From assembly GCF_900116875.1 (NCBI RefSeq), contig NZ_FPCC01000005.1, positions 1 to 64,000 of the forward strand: DNA of 64,000 nt, read 5' to 3'. How positions within the stretch are numbered: position 1 is the stretch's first letter; each line of letters opens with the position of its first letter. Shown here piece after piece: positions 37,746 to 48,507 of the stretch. The notes under the pieces are model-generated. The model was not told where the DNA came from and ran no database searches. It worked only from the letters and a program-made list of their open reading frames with translations. The DNA comes from Butyrivibrio sp. INlla21. Its GTDB lineage: Bacteria; Bacillota; Clostridia; Lachnospirales; Lachnospiraceae. Position numbers and translations under genes: made by a program.

Positions 37746-37786
37746 GTTACGGAAATGCTCCCTGTTTCCGGTAACGTTTCCGTAAC
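37746..37786. promoter_or_regulatory. Inverted repeat upstream of malQ: operator or terminator
   Basis: Perfect 10-bp arms GTTACGGAAA (37746-37755) and TTTCCGTAAC (37777-37786) flank an inner GGTAACGTTTCC with the AACGTT core seen in LacI operators. On the minus strand the second arm is followed by TTTTCTTTTT, so it may also end transcription from the PfkB-like gene. Both uses are possible. Confidence 0.5.
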
Positions 37787-37850
37787 TTCATTTTAGTCGT
37801 TTTTTTATACCATTTCAAGTTAAAAAATACTTGTTATTTTATCTATTTGT

Positions 37851-38765
37851 TCACTTAATTCCCCATATCAGATTTCTCCACTGAGCCAGCTGATCGGTCG
37901 TCATGAAGCCATTTGAAGTTCCCATGTATCCGATCTTGTAGGAAGCAAACAAAAGCGCATTTTTGATAGCATTGACGCTGTCGCCGTTTTCCATATAGTA
38001 GTGAAGGAAACATGCAAAGAGCGCATTTCCTGCTCCGATCGTATTTACAACCTCATTGGTCTTAACGGTCTTATAATGAACCCTAAGGTTCTTGCTTCTG
38101 TCAAACAGTATCAAGCCTTCACTTCCCTGACCCAGAATAATGATCTCTGTTCCGTAAGTCTCAGCCATTCTGTCGATAAATGCATATGGATCTTCTGTAA
38201 GGGTATCGTCACTAAAGTAAAGAACACGAGCAGGCTTAAGGAAGTCTTCGTTGTAAACTTCCTTTTCCGGATCGTAATTCCTTATATTGACGGCAACGGG
38301 CTTTCCGTGCTCAAGTGCAACCTTGGAAAAAGGTCTGCAGAAATTCGCATTGGCAAGCACCATCATGTCACATGAACTCACGATGGGCGTTACCATAGAC
38401 ATATCGTAAACAACATCTCGAAGATCCTTAATATCTTCAAAGATCTGTTGCTTTCTGTCTTTATCATACAAAACAACCTCAGTCGGTGTTTCATTCATCT
38501 GAGGAATAATGTATTCCGTAGAAAGAGTTATCTTCCTATCGGGAGGATTGATGATACTTAGGTCCTGATTTCTTCCCACAACGGACATGAACGTAACTTC
38601 ATCTCCAAGCCATTCAAGCGCAAGAGATTCGTTATACGCATCTCCTCCGACCTCGGTAAAAATGGAATCATTCACGCTCGTTATCGGCGCATACTGAACG
38701 GGAATCTTATCAACTCGGACAATAGTTTCAATCTGTGTTACACCAGCCACTAAAAATTTACTCAT
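37851..38765 (-). CDS. PfkB-family protein lacking the catalytic Asp
   Basis: This 304-residue ribokinase-fold protein keeps the first signature (EVGGDAYNESLALEWLG, about 38-54). In the second signature, normally DTxGAGD, it reads NTIGAGN (241-247): the catalytic base Asp is Asn and so is the first Asp. The DNA codon at that position is AAT. The anion-hole glycines remain, so it may still bind sugar and nucleotide. It is probably a sensor or very weak kinase. It lies 15 nt downstream of a TetR regulator gene and no metabolic partner is adjacent. Confidence 0.85.
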   Translation of the reverse strand: MSKFLVAGVTQIETIVRVDKIPVQYAPITSVNDSIFTEVGGDAYNESLALEWLGDEVTFMSVVGRNQDLSIINPPDRKITLSTEYIIPQMNETPTEVVLYDKDRKQQIFEDIKDLRDVVYDMSMVTPIVSSCDMMVLANANFCRPFSKVALEHGKPVAVNIRNYDPEKEVYNEDFLKPARVLYFSDDTLTEDPYAFIDRMAETYGTEIIILGQGSEGLILFDRSKNLRVHYKTVKTNEVVNTIGAGNALFACFLHYYMENGDSVNAIKNALLFASYKIGYMGTSNGFMTTDQLAQWRNLIWGIK

Positions 38766-38780
38766 TTTTTAGCCTCCTTG

Positions 38781-39383
38781 TTATGTAATCACTGCTTGCT
38801 GTATCATCTCTATATATTCCAAAGCTTCTTCCAAAAAAAGTTCCGCTCTGAAAGTATCGTTTTTGATATTCCTTTCAAGTATTCCTTCCACGGTAAAATC
38901 AAGTATATCCCACACCTTGTTGTAGTCCGTTCCGGGCTTAAACACGGTGACATCGGCTCTTGCTCTGAGTGCCTCCATTATCCTTCTGTATTTGTCTCTT
39001 CTGTCAAAGATCTCGCCGACAGCCTCAACATTGGTCTCTTCATCGGCGTTTTTAAGGAACTTAAATATATAAGGATACTGCGACAGGGAATCGGCCTTGG
39101 CCGCCAGTATATTTTTGTACAGTTCAAAAAAACCGTTCTCATCCTTTGAAACGTTTTGCGTAAGCTCAAGAGTTACAAATCTGGTAGCGTAATCATATAA
39201 AAAAGAATACAAACCAAGCTTACTTATGAAGTAGTGGAACAGCAGGCCTTTACTGATCTGCGCTGTCTTTACTATCTCGTCCGTGCTGGAATGATAATAG
39301 CCGTGCTTGGAAAAAACCTCAAGTGCAGCATTGATCATCCTGTCTTGTTTTTCCTTTTTCAGTTCAAAAAATCTCTCGTTCAT
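38781..39383 (-). CDS. TetR-family regulator
   Basis: This 200-residue regulator has an N-terminal HTH (ALEVFSKHGYYHSSTDEIVK followed by AQISKGLLFHYF) and a helical ligand-binding domain. The ATG at 39383 is chosen because GGAGAA lies 6 nt before it; an ATG at 39455 would add 24 residues without family resemblance. It is cotranscribed with the PfkB-like gene. Confidence 0.9.
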   Translation of the reverse strand: MNERFFELKKEKQDRMINAALEVFSKHGYYHSSTDEIVKTAQISKGLLFHYFISKLGLYSFLYDYATRFVTLELTQNVSKDENGFFELYKNILAAKADSLSQYPYIFKFLKNADEETNVEAVGEIFDRRDKYRRIMEALRARADVTVFKPGTDYNKVWDILDFTVEGILERNIKNDTFRAELFLEEALEYIEMIQQAVIT

Positions 39384-39557
39384 CGTATCTTCTCCGGCCG
39401 GTAATTGACTGTGTTGGTCTGTTTTTAATATATCATTTCCGATAATCTCATTCAAACGTTTTTACGTTACTTTATCAAATTTTAATACAACGCACTTTCA
39501 ATTATGCACAATTTGTATTAGAATTAATCTAGTGTTTGGATAGGAGGGAGTAATATT

Positions 39558-39869
39558 ATGTCCAAAGGAAGTGGATTTGGTAAATTCATATTATTCTGCG
39601 CCACAGTCGGTGCAGCCGCAGCAGGAGTCTACTACTATCTCACAAAAAGAGAAGCTGAAATAGCTGACAGCTTTGATGATGACGACTTTGAGGAGTTTGA
39701 TGATTTTGATGATGACGAGCTTACAGATTCATCCGAAACAAGATTCGGCTCCAGAAAATATGTTGATATCAGTTCGAAAGAGGCAGATGAGCCTTTAGAC
39801 AGCGACGAACCTTCAAGTGACGATAAGACTTCATCTGAGGAATTCTTCGACGACGAAGATGAACAGTAA
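39558..39869 (+). CDS. Small acidic membrane-anchored protein
   Basis: This 103-residue protein has a single N-terminal membrane helix (about 9-28, ILFCATVGAAAAGVYYYL). The rest is extremely acidic (runs of Asp and Glu such as DDDDFEEFDDFDDDE) and probably unfolded. A strong GGAGGG site precedes the ATG. No function is recognised. It has its own terminator. Confidence 0.75.
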   Translation: MSKGSGFGKFILFCATVGAAAAGVYYYLTKREAEIADSFDDDDFEEFDDFDDDELTDSSETRFGSRKYVDISSKEADEPLDSDEPSSDDKTSSEEFFDDEDEQ

Positions 39870-39885
39870 TAATGAATAAAGAATT

Positions 39886-39917
39886 CGCCCTAAGCATTAA
39901 GCTTAGGGCGTTTTTTT
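39886..39917 (+). terminator. Terminator of the acidic membrane protein gene
   Basis: A perfect 10-bp stem (cgccctaagc / gcttagggcg) with a 5-nt loop is followed by seven T. Confidence 0.95.
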
Positions 39918-39931
39918 ACGTTTTATGAATC

Positions 39932-40789
39932 TTACTGCTGACCTTTTTTCTCGGCCATAAGTTCTTTTAACATACGAGCCTTATCTTTGATACGGCTGTT
40001 AGCTGTTCTCGAAGTAAGAAGCTCTGAGATCATCTTACTTGCGATGTCAAACTGATTGGTCTCATAAGCAAGTGCGGCGATAAGATAATCAAGAGTTGTG
40101 GAATCCATGCCTGCGATAGGGAAATCTTCCGACTGTCTTGCCATAACAAAACCGTTAAGTGCATTAGTAAGAAGCTCTTTTTCCTGAGCATCGTTCTCTT
40201 TTTTCTTGTTCTCATAATCTGCTGCCGAAGGATCGAGACGCTGCGTCTCTCCTCTTACGACCCAAGCAGTCTTAAGGCAGATATAAGCCTTCTCGCTGTT
40301 CTTGGCCTTCTTAACGACCGCGTTCGCAAGTGCAAGCTGATAAAGCTTCTTGGCGTGATCGTAGCTGTAGATAGGCTCCTCATATTTCTGTTTCTTATAA
40401 TTCATGCAGATCTTGAATCTGATATCCTCAATCTGATACTTGGTAAGTGTTGTAAAATATCTTCCAAGCGCTGCGTATCCACACTCGGGACAAGCGATTA
40501 TGTCGTACTTGTTCTGATCGACCTCCGAATAATCGGGACGAAGATCCACGTCAACGGCCTTCATTCTTACTTTACCTGTACGAACCGTCTTAACCTGGAA
40601 ATCAGAATCACATATAGGGCACTTGTAGCTTTTATCAAAAAGATAGTCTTCCTCGTTAACGAGAACCAGCTTCTTCTGCGGCTCGTTAGACTTTACATTG
40701 ACAGTCTTTTTGCTGGGATCCTCAAAAAGATCTCCGCCACTAATATTTCCAAGTCCCATTTTTTCAAGTCCTGAAAAAATATCAGCCAT
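39932..40789 (-). CDS. DUF2225 protein
   Basis: This 285-residue cytoplasmic protein has two Cys pairs, CPICDSDF (about 57-64) and CPECGYAALG (about 100), typical of the DUF2225 zinc-binding family. A TPR-like helical region follows (YDHAKKLYQLALANAVVKKA, repeated Ala- and Leu-rich helices to the end). Function is unknown. It lies 20 nt downstream of glnS and is probably cotranscribed. Confidence 0.87.
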   Translation of the reverse strand: MADIFSGLEKMGLGNISGGDLFEDPSKKTVNVKSNEPQKKLVLVNEEDYLFDKSYKCPICDSDFQVKTVRTGKVRMKAVDVDLRPDYSEVDQNKYDIIACPECGYAALGRYFTTLTKYQIEDIRFKICMNYKKQKYEEPIYSYDHAKKLYQLALANAVVKKAKNSEKAYICLKTAWVVRGETQRLDPSAADYENKKKENDAQEKELLTNALNGFVMARQSEDFPIAGMDSTTLDYLIAALAYETNQFDIASKMISELLTSRTANSRIKDKARMLKELMAEKKGQQ

Positions 40790-40809
40790 TCTTTTACCTC
40801 TTTCATCAA

Positions 40810-42516
40810 TCAGTTTTTAGGTACAACAAAAGAGCTCTTAAGTGAAACAATTCTGTTGAACACAGGTGCACCGGGCTTTGAATCCTTGCTGTCTACGCTA
40901 AAGAATCCGTTTCTTACGAACTGGAACTTATCGTAAGGCTGTGCATCTGCAAGCTCCGGCTCAAGCTTAGCATCTTTTACAACGGTGAGAGAATTGGGAT
41001 TGAGGTTAAGTGATCCGTCCTCGTTATATACACCCTTTTCTTCATCAATGATGTTCTCATAAAGTCTGACTTCGGCGTTAACTGCCTTCTCTGCAGAAAC
41101 CCAATGTATTGTTCCTTTGACTTTTCTTGCATTAAAGCCGCTTCCCGACTTGGTCTCGGGATCGTATGTGCAGTGGATGGCGGTAATGTTGCCGTCCTCA
41201 TCCTTGTCACAACCTGTGCAAGTTACGAAGTATGCGTTCATAAGTCTTACTTCGTTTCCGGGGAAAAGACGGAAGTACTTCTTGGGAGGCTCTTCCATAA
41301 AGTCTTCTCTCTCGATGTATAATTCTCTTCCGAAAGGAATCTGTCTTGTGCCCATCTCGGGAACTTCTTTGTTATTCTCAATTTCAAGGTACTCGATCTG
41401 TCCCTCGGGATAGTTGTCGATTATAAGCTTAACGGGATTGAGAACCGCAAGCATTCTCTTTGCCTTGAGCTTAAGGTCTTCTCTTATGCAGTACTCAAGC
41501 ATAGCATACTCAGCTGTGGAATGAGCTTTACTGATACCGCACATATCAACGAACATCTTGATAGACTCGGGTGTAAAGCCTCTTCTTCTGAGCGCTGCGA
41601 TAGTAACAAGTCTGGGATCGTCCCATCCGTCTACTATTCCGTCATCTACAAGTCTCTTGATATATCTTTTGCCCGTTACGACGTTGTTGAGATAGAGCTT
41701 TGCAAACTCGATCTGTCTGGGAGGATTGGGATATTCGCATTCCTCTTTTACCCAGTCGTAAAGCGGTCTGTGATCTTCGAACTCAAGCGTACAGAGCGAA
41801 TGAGTGATACCTTCGATCGCATCCTCAATGGGATGAGCAAAGTCGTACATGGGATAGATGCACCATTTATCGCCTGTTCTTGCGTGTGTCATGTGTGCAA
41901 CTCTGTAGATGATGGGATCTCTCATGTTGATGTTGGGAGATGCCATATCGATCTTGGCACGAAGTGTCATTGCTCCGTCCTCGACCTTGCCGTTCTTCAT
42001 ATCCTCAAAGAGCTGAAGATTCTCTTCAATGCTCCTGTCTCTGTTAGGGTCATTCTTACCGGGCTCTGTGAGTGTTCCTCTGTACTCACGCATCTCATCT
42101 GCGGTGAGCTCTGAAACATATGCCTTGCCCTTCTTGATAAGCTTAACGGCGCACTCATACATCTGATCAAAATAGTCCGAAGCATGATAAAGATGATCGC
42201 CGTAATCGGCACCAAGCCACTTAACGTCCTCGATTATGGAATCCATAAACTCGGATCTCTCCTTAGTGGGATTGGTGTCATCAAATCTCATATTGAACTG
42301 GCCGTTATATTCCTTGGCCATTCCGTAGTTAAGAAGAATACTCTTGGCATGTCCTATATGCAAAAAGCCATTAGGCTCGGGCGGGAATCTTGTGCAAACG
42401 TGGTCGTATACTCCGTCCTGAAGGTCCTTATCAATAGCCTGCTCAATAAAATGCCTTGAAGGAGCAGCGTTTCCTTCCTCTTCTTCGTTTATATTCTTTA
42501 CTGTTTCTTCTGCCAT
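40810..42516 (-). CDS. glnS: Glutaminyl-tRNA synthetase
   Basis: This 568-residue class I synthetase has the HIGH motif in [15 protein letters not shown] (about residue 45-60), and GlnRS-specific DDTNPTKE and [20 protein letters not shown]. The KMSKS loop is diverged and reads [11 protein letters not shown]. The C-terminal beta-barrel anticodon domain (about 340-560) contains [17 protein letters not shown]. It charges tRNA-Gln directly, so this organism need not depend on the GatCAB route for Gln-tRNA. Confidence 0.95.
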   Translation of the reverse strand: MAEETVKNINEEEEGNAAPSRHFIEQAIDKDLQDGVYDHVCTRFPPEPNGFLHIGHAKSILLNYGMAKEYNGQFNMRFDDTNPTKERSEFMDSIIEDVKWLGADYGDHLYHASDYFDQMYECAVKLIKKGKAYVSELTADEMREYRGTLTEPGKNDPNRDRSIEENLQLFEDMKNGKVEDGAMTLRAKIDMASPNINMRDPIIYRVAHMTHARTGDKWCIYPMYDFAHPIEDAIEGITHSLCTLEFEDHRPLYDWVKEECEYPNPPRQIEFAKLYLNNVVTGKRYIKRLVDDGIVDGWDDPRLVTIAALRRRGFTPESIKMFVDMCGISKAHSTAEYAMLEYCIREDLKLKAKRMLAVLNPVKLIIDNYPEGQIEYLEIENNKEVPEMGTRQIPFGRELYIEREDFMEEPPKKYFRLFPGNEVRLMNAYFVTCTGCDKDEDGNITAIHCTYDPETKSGSGFNARKVKGTIHWVSAEKAVNAEVRLYENIIDEEKGVYNEDGSLNLNPNSLTVVKDAKLEPELADAQPYDKFQFVRNGFFSVDSKDSKPGAPVFNRIVSLKSSFVVPKN

Positions 42517-42599
42517 TTCCTCAATAAAACCAACTTTCTAATTTATTCGGTATTTTTAAGTATACCATAATTCTAAACACGAAAAAACTATCCCGGACT

Positions 42600-45329
42600 C
42601 TAGTTATATACATACTTCTCTTCGAAGGCTGCGCGTCTCATGGGCTTATCATAGTAGAATCCTTGCACGTACTTAACTCCCATGCCTTTTAGGGCATCGA
42701 GCTGAGCCTGTGTCTCAATTCCCTCAACACAGATATCTGCGCCGATAGCTCCTCCAAGCTGAGCCATCATTCGGATAAAGGCCTGTGAATAATCGTCCTC
42801 CGCAAGATCTTTAACAAAGTTCTGATCGACCTTTATTATGTCAAAAGGAAGAGCTCTTATACTGCTGAGCGCCGAATAACCCGTTCCGAAATCGTCGAGC
42901 GCAAGTCTTACGCCGAGCGCCTTTATATCAAGAAGTGTCTGCTTGGTCCTTGTCAGATCGTTGATGGCAAGCCTCTCCGTAAGCTCCAGAACAAGATTGT
43001 GAGGATTGATGTTGTTGTCCTCTATATTCTTTTTGATGACATCTACGATGTCGTTCTGCATGATCTGTACTACCGAGAGGTTTACACTGACGGAATACTC
43101 TCCCGTGCCAGCTTCGTTCCACATTCTAAGGCATTCACATGCCTTCTTAAGAACATGATTACCGATAGGTGTGATAAGACCAAGGTACTCCGCAAGCGGT
43201 ACAAACTCATCCGGATTAAGGAAGCCAAGCTTGGAGCTGTTCCACCTGACAAGGGCCTCCGCGCCCAGATGCTTATACTGCTTGACGCCTCTGTTGAAAT
43301 CTATAGGCTCGCTGATAATGGGCTGGAAGAAAACTTCAAACTCGCTGCAGCTCTTTTTGATCGCATCATACATGCTCTTCTCAAGGTCGAGTCTGTGTAC
43401 CGATGACGAATCAATATTGTCAGAGTACTCAGCGATCCTGTTTTTACCGGATTTCTTAGCTTCGTACATCGCAACGTCGGATTTTCTTATAAGCTCGGAA
43501 ACATTGTCTCCGTGGTCCGGGAATTTGACGATACCCATACTCATAGTGCAGTAGTAATCGCTGTCCTTGAGATACCACGGCGTAGCAAAGGTATTTTTTA
43601 TCTGCTCAATTATAGTTTCCAGCAGCTCAAAGCTCTGCGGTGGAACAATAATAACGAACTCGTCGCCGCCCATACGATAACAGGAATTGGTGATTCCGTC
43701 TATCCTGCTGATCGCTTTCGAAATATCCTGAAGGAGCACGTCTCCGTACTGATGTCCCAAGCTGTCGTTGATATGCTTGAAATCATCAAGATCAAGATAC
43801 ATAAGCGCTCCGTGAGTGCCCTTCTGATGTGCCTCGTCAACGTACCTCGCAAGGTCTTTTTCGCAGCACATTCTGTTGTAAAGGCCGGTCAAGAAGTCCG
43901 TATACGCTTGCTGCTCAATCCTTCGCTGGTAAAGCTTTTTCTCTGTAATATCATATATCGCGCACAAGGACACCGGGCGTCCGTCCACCCATTTGATCCT
44001 TGTGTAGTAGACGTCATACCACTTTTCTCTGTCTTTGTGATGGATCTCGTAGTTACCGCTCCTACTTCTGGGCGGAATATTTGATTCAAAGAGCTCGGCG
44101 ATTGAATTCTCAGAAAGCTCTCTGCTAAAGTTCTTTTTAAAGCTTCTGTTTGCAAACAGGATCACTCCGGTGCCGATATCTCTTACGTAGATCGAGCTTC
44201 CGACATTATCAAGGACCGCTTCCAGTGAGGCAAAAGAGCTTGCTAAGGAATTCTTCTGAAGTCTCTTTGTGATAATACTCTGAAGCACCTTGATGGCGTC
44301 GTTGACGAATTTTACATCATCAATCGACCATATCCTGCTCTCATTGTTCTCAGTCACGCATACATAGAAAAGAGCTGAATCATTGACTATAACAGGCATT
44401 GAAACAAGTGCTTTTATCCCCAGTTCGTCGAGCTGTTCACGCTCTCCGGCGTTCATCTGAGTATCGCTTGATACAACAACCGCTTTTTCGGAACCCATAA
44501 ACCAGCACAAATCCTGATCGGTGGTCTCCGTAAACATCTTTTTTGCCCCGGGCGCAGTCCATTGAACGACTATATCCATGAGCGTGTTATGATGCTCCTT
44601 GCAGGTAAAACCATTGCTTACTTCAAGGTAAGCGCAGAGCTTCTTAAGAACATCAGACATGATCTCTTCTATTCCGTCATCGCTGTCAAGGAGCGATACT
44701 ATCTCGGTCATGGTCTCCGCACGCCTGAACGAGTTGGTCATCTCAAGCTCCTGCTGCTTACTCTCTTCACTTATGGCAACAGCCTGAGACCTTGATGTCT
44801 CAATGTTGATAAGTACATTAAGTGTCTCCCTGAGAAGGTCCAATGTCCTATAAAATTTAGTCTCTGTGGTCTTATACCCAAAAGAATCTATGGGCGGAAG
44901 ATGAAAATATTCTTTATCATAGTCATAGTCCGAGAAAATACCGCAGACTATCCAGACTGCCGACGTTCTTTGTCCGTCTTTGACGGCAACGGCGGCAAGC
45001 TTAAGATTTGGAACTTCCGTAAGTTCCACTGCCTGATCTTCCAGATCGCTTTCCGACACTCTTCTGAATATTTCCTTTATTCTGGCATCGGTAACGTATT
45101 TTTTGATTATATCTACTTCACTCGGATTGCCCGAAAAAGAAGTAAAGGGATTGCCTGTATTGTCGAGACAATAAGCGTAGACTCCTGCCATGGCGCAAAA
45201 ATCGTCCTGCCATCTTTGCATTTCTTCGGCATTTTTGAGCGCAAAATCACCAAGAGCTCCACTTGCTGTTGAAGAAGAGCCCTTGGCTGCTGCATTTATA
45301 GATTCCGCTTCAATAATCGTCTCTTGCAA
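42600..45329 (-). CDS. PocR-GAF-PAS-GGDEF-EAL cyclic-di-GMP protein
   Basis: This 909-residue soluble protein contains, in order, a PocR-like sensory domain (about 35-160, DDFCAMAGVYAYCLDNTGNPF), a GAF-type domain (about 210-380), a PAS domain (about 390-500), GGDEF (about 500-670, intact MGGDEF near 555) and EAL (about 690-905, GAEALVRW, ELTERL, LDDFGTGYSALSSI, IKVDQNFV). Both enzyme motifs are complete, so synthesis and breakdown of c-di-GMP are both possible; which dominates is unknown. PocR domains often sense small metabolites such as diols. Confidence 0.9.
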   Translation of the reverse strand: MQETIIEAESINAAAKGSSSTASGALGDFALKNAEEMQRWQDDFCAMAGVYAYCLDNTGNPFTSFSGNPSEVDIIKKYVTDARIKEIFRRVSESDLEDQAVELTEVPNLKLAAVAVKDGQRTSAVWIVCGIFSDYDYDKEYFHLPPIDSFGYKTTETKFYRTLDLLRETLNVLINIETSRSQAVAISEESKQQELEMTNSFRRAETMTEIVSLLDSDDGIEEIMSDVLKKLCAYLEVSNGFTCKEHHNTLMDIVVQWTAPGAKKMFTETTDQDLCWFMGSEKAVVVSSDTQMNAGEREQLDELGIKALVSMPVIVNDSALFYVCVTENNESRIWSIDDVKFVNDAIKVLQSIITKRLQKNSLASSFASLEAVLDNVGSSIYVRDIGTGVILFANRSFKKNFSRELSENSIAELFESNIPPRSRSGNYEIHHKDREKWYDVYYTRIKWVDGRPVSLCAIYDITEKKLYQRRIEQQAYTDFLTGLYNRMCCEKDLARYVDEAHQKGTHGALMYLDLDDFKHINDSLGHQYGDVLLQDISKAISRIDGITNSCYRMGGDEFVIIVPPQSFELLETIIEQIKNTFATPWYLKDSDYYCTMSMGIVKFPDHGDNVSELIRKSDVAMYEAKKSGKNRIAEYSDNIDSSSVHRLDLEKSMYDAIKKSCSEFEVFFQPIISEPIDFNRGVKQYKHLGAEALVRWNSSKLGFLNPDEFVPLAEYLGLITPIGNHVLKKACECLRMWNEAGTGEYSVSVNLSVVQIMQNDIVDVIKKNIEDNNINPHNLVLELTERLAINDLTRTKQTLLDIKALGVRLALDDFGTGYSALSSIRALPFDIIKVDQNFVKDLAEDDYSQAFIRMMAQLGGAIGADICVEGIETQAQLDALKGMGVKYVQGFYYDKPMRRAAFEEKYVYN

Positions 45330-45358
45330 ATTTCCCCCTCTCTCAAGAGCAATTACAA

Positions 45359-46858
<1,500 letters not shown>

Positions 46859-46875
46859 TTATTAAAAAGAAAAAA

Positions 46876-47427
46876 TTAGTCCGTGAAAACCTTACGGGGA
46901 GCCACGTTCTTGATTGCCTGAACAAACTCGTTTGAAGGCTCGATGATTATCTTTTCTTTTCCGTCATAGATAAATGTATAAGTCGGATCAGGTTGCGCAT
47001 CTTTGTTCCTTGAAGAATAATCGTGAACATTGAGCGTCCTGTTTTTATACTCATCAAGATGATAGGATTTAGAAGGTGCGAGCACCTCTATCTTATCAAC
47101 AGAATAATTACAGATATGCTTACGGGAAGCTTTATTAAGAACTTTATCAACCGTGATCTCTCTGTCACAGTACTGATACTCGAATTCGATGTCGGCATTG
47201 AGCTTAAGGAAGTAATAGCCAACGCATGCGGCTATGAAAAGAATCAGTCCGATAATTCCCATATTCACCAATACAGATCCTGCCAGAAAAAAGATTGCCA
47301 GAGCAAAACAGACGTACTTGCCGATAACAACAAGGGGTGAAGCCTTGCTTGGAACCAGGCACTCTACATAATTAGCATCGTTAGACATGTCAGATATCAT
47401 CCTCCTATAGTCTTGGCTACTCGCCAT
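46876..47427 (-). CDS. Membrane protein of unknown function
   Basis: This 183-residue protein has two adjacent membrane helices (about 37-75, YVCFALAIFFLAGSVLV and IGLILFIAACVGYYFL). The C-terminal cytoplasmic part is PH-like: EFEYQYCDREITVDKVL, then VDKIEVLAPS and FIYDGKEKIIIEPS. It resembles short PH-domain-like membrane proteins common in Lachnospiraceae. It lies upstream of guaB on the same strand. No function is assigned. Confidence 0.75.
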   Translation of the reverse strand: MASSQDYRRMISDMSNDANYVECLVPSKASPLVVIGKYVCFALAIFFLAGSVLVNMGIIGLILFIAACVGYYFLKLNADIEFEYQYCDREITVDKVLNKASRKHICNYSVDKIEVLAPSKSYHLDEYKNRTLNVHDYSSRNKDAQPDPTYTFIYDGKEKIIIEPSNEFVQAIKNVAPRKVFTD

Positions 47428-47602
47428 TTTATCGACTATCTTATATTAATATTTCAAATCTTTCAAGGTGTTTTTTAAACAAAAAAATTGACAATTATAC
47501 CCCAACGTTTATATCATTTAATAATCTGAAAAACACCTATTTTCATTATATATGCTTTTCAGGGCAAAAAATATTATTTTTCTGTTAATTTAAGGAGCAG
47601 TC

Positions 47603-48400
47603 ATGTCAATTTATGAGGAAATAAGAGATCAGCAAAAAAAGCTGAAAGATAAGGATTTTAAGACCAAATGGAATTACTTCTGGGATTATTACAAGATTCA
47701 CGTTATAGTCGGTCTTATCGCCCTCATAGCTATAATTTTGACCGTAAGGAGCTTCATCCTTACCAAGCCGAATGCAATATATGCGGTCATGTTAAACAGC
47801 GGATACGAGGTTTCCTCACAAGATCTGGAAAACGGTTATATGGAGTACGCTGACGTCGATCGTTCCGAATACAGTTGTCTTATAGATGCCTCTTCATCAT
47901 TCGATCAGACTCATATTGACCAGATGACGCTTGCAACAAGCCAGAAGATCATGGCCAATGTCGCAGCACAGGAGATGGATGCACTTGGTGCCGACGTTCC
48001 TACATTTGCTTATTATGCCGCACAAGACGTCTTCAAGGATCTCAGAACCGTTTTTTCCGAAGACGAGCTTAAGTCCTTCGGAGATGATATCTTCTATATA
48101 GACGGCGCATACATGGATTACATTGCGTCCGACGAATACCAGACCGACGCCATGGACGGTACCTACAACAAAGACAACAAATACGCCGTCATCGCACACG
48201 AAGCAATGACCGAAGGCAAATTCGACATAGTACCGAAAGAGGAAATGGAACGCCCCATCCCCATCGGAATTATCATGAAAGATTCCAATGTATTAAAAAA
48301 TGCCGGCGCTTATGAAAACAGTGTTCCGGTTGTCGGAATAATTGGAAATACCACAAGATTAGATAACACAATAACATTTATTAATTATCTTTATGAATAA
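47603..48400 (+). CDS. Single-pass membrane protein of unknown function
   Basis: This 265-residue protein has a charged cytoplasmic N-terminus (QQKKLKDKDFKTKWNYFWDY), one membrane helix (about 33-53, IHVIVGLIALIAIILTV) and an extracellular domain of about 200 residues. The start MSIYEEIRDQQ follows AAGGAG. It is divergent from the gene at 46876-47427. No enzymatic motif was seen. Confidence 0.7.
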   Translation: MSIYEEIRDQQKKLKDKDFKTKWNYFWDYYKIHVIVGLIALIAIILTVRSFILTKPNAIYAVMLNSGYEVSSQDLENGYMEYADVDRSEYSCLIDASSSFDQTHIDQMTLATSQKIMANVAAQEMDALGADVPTFAYYAAQDVFKDLRTVFSEDELKSFGDDIFYIDGAYMDYIASDEYQTDAMDGTYNKDNKYAVIAHEAMTEGKFDIVPKEEMERPIPIGIIMKDSNVLKNAGAYENSVPVVGIIGNTTRLDNTITFINYLYE

Positions 48401-48461
48401 TCATTATTACCGGATAATGGTGTTTGTCTATAATTTCTTTAATATGCACAATTTTAACGGA

Positions 48462-48502
48462 GCGGCCGAGCATGCATTGGTCTAAAATGCATGCTCGGCC
48501 GC
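48462..48502. terminator. Perfect 17-bp hairpin without T-run
   Basis: Arms 48462-48478 and 48486-48502 are fully complementary with a 7-nt loop. It lies 5 nt downstream of the lysC stop (minus strand) and 61 nt after the plus-strand gene ending at 48400. No T-run follows in either direction, so it may act as an mRNA 3'-end stabiliser rather than an intrinsic terminator. Confidence 0.6.
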
Positions 48503-48507
48503 CCTGA

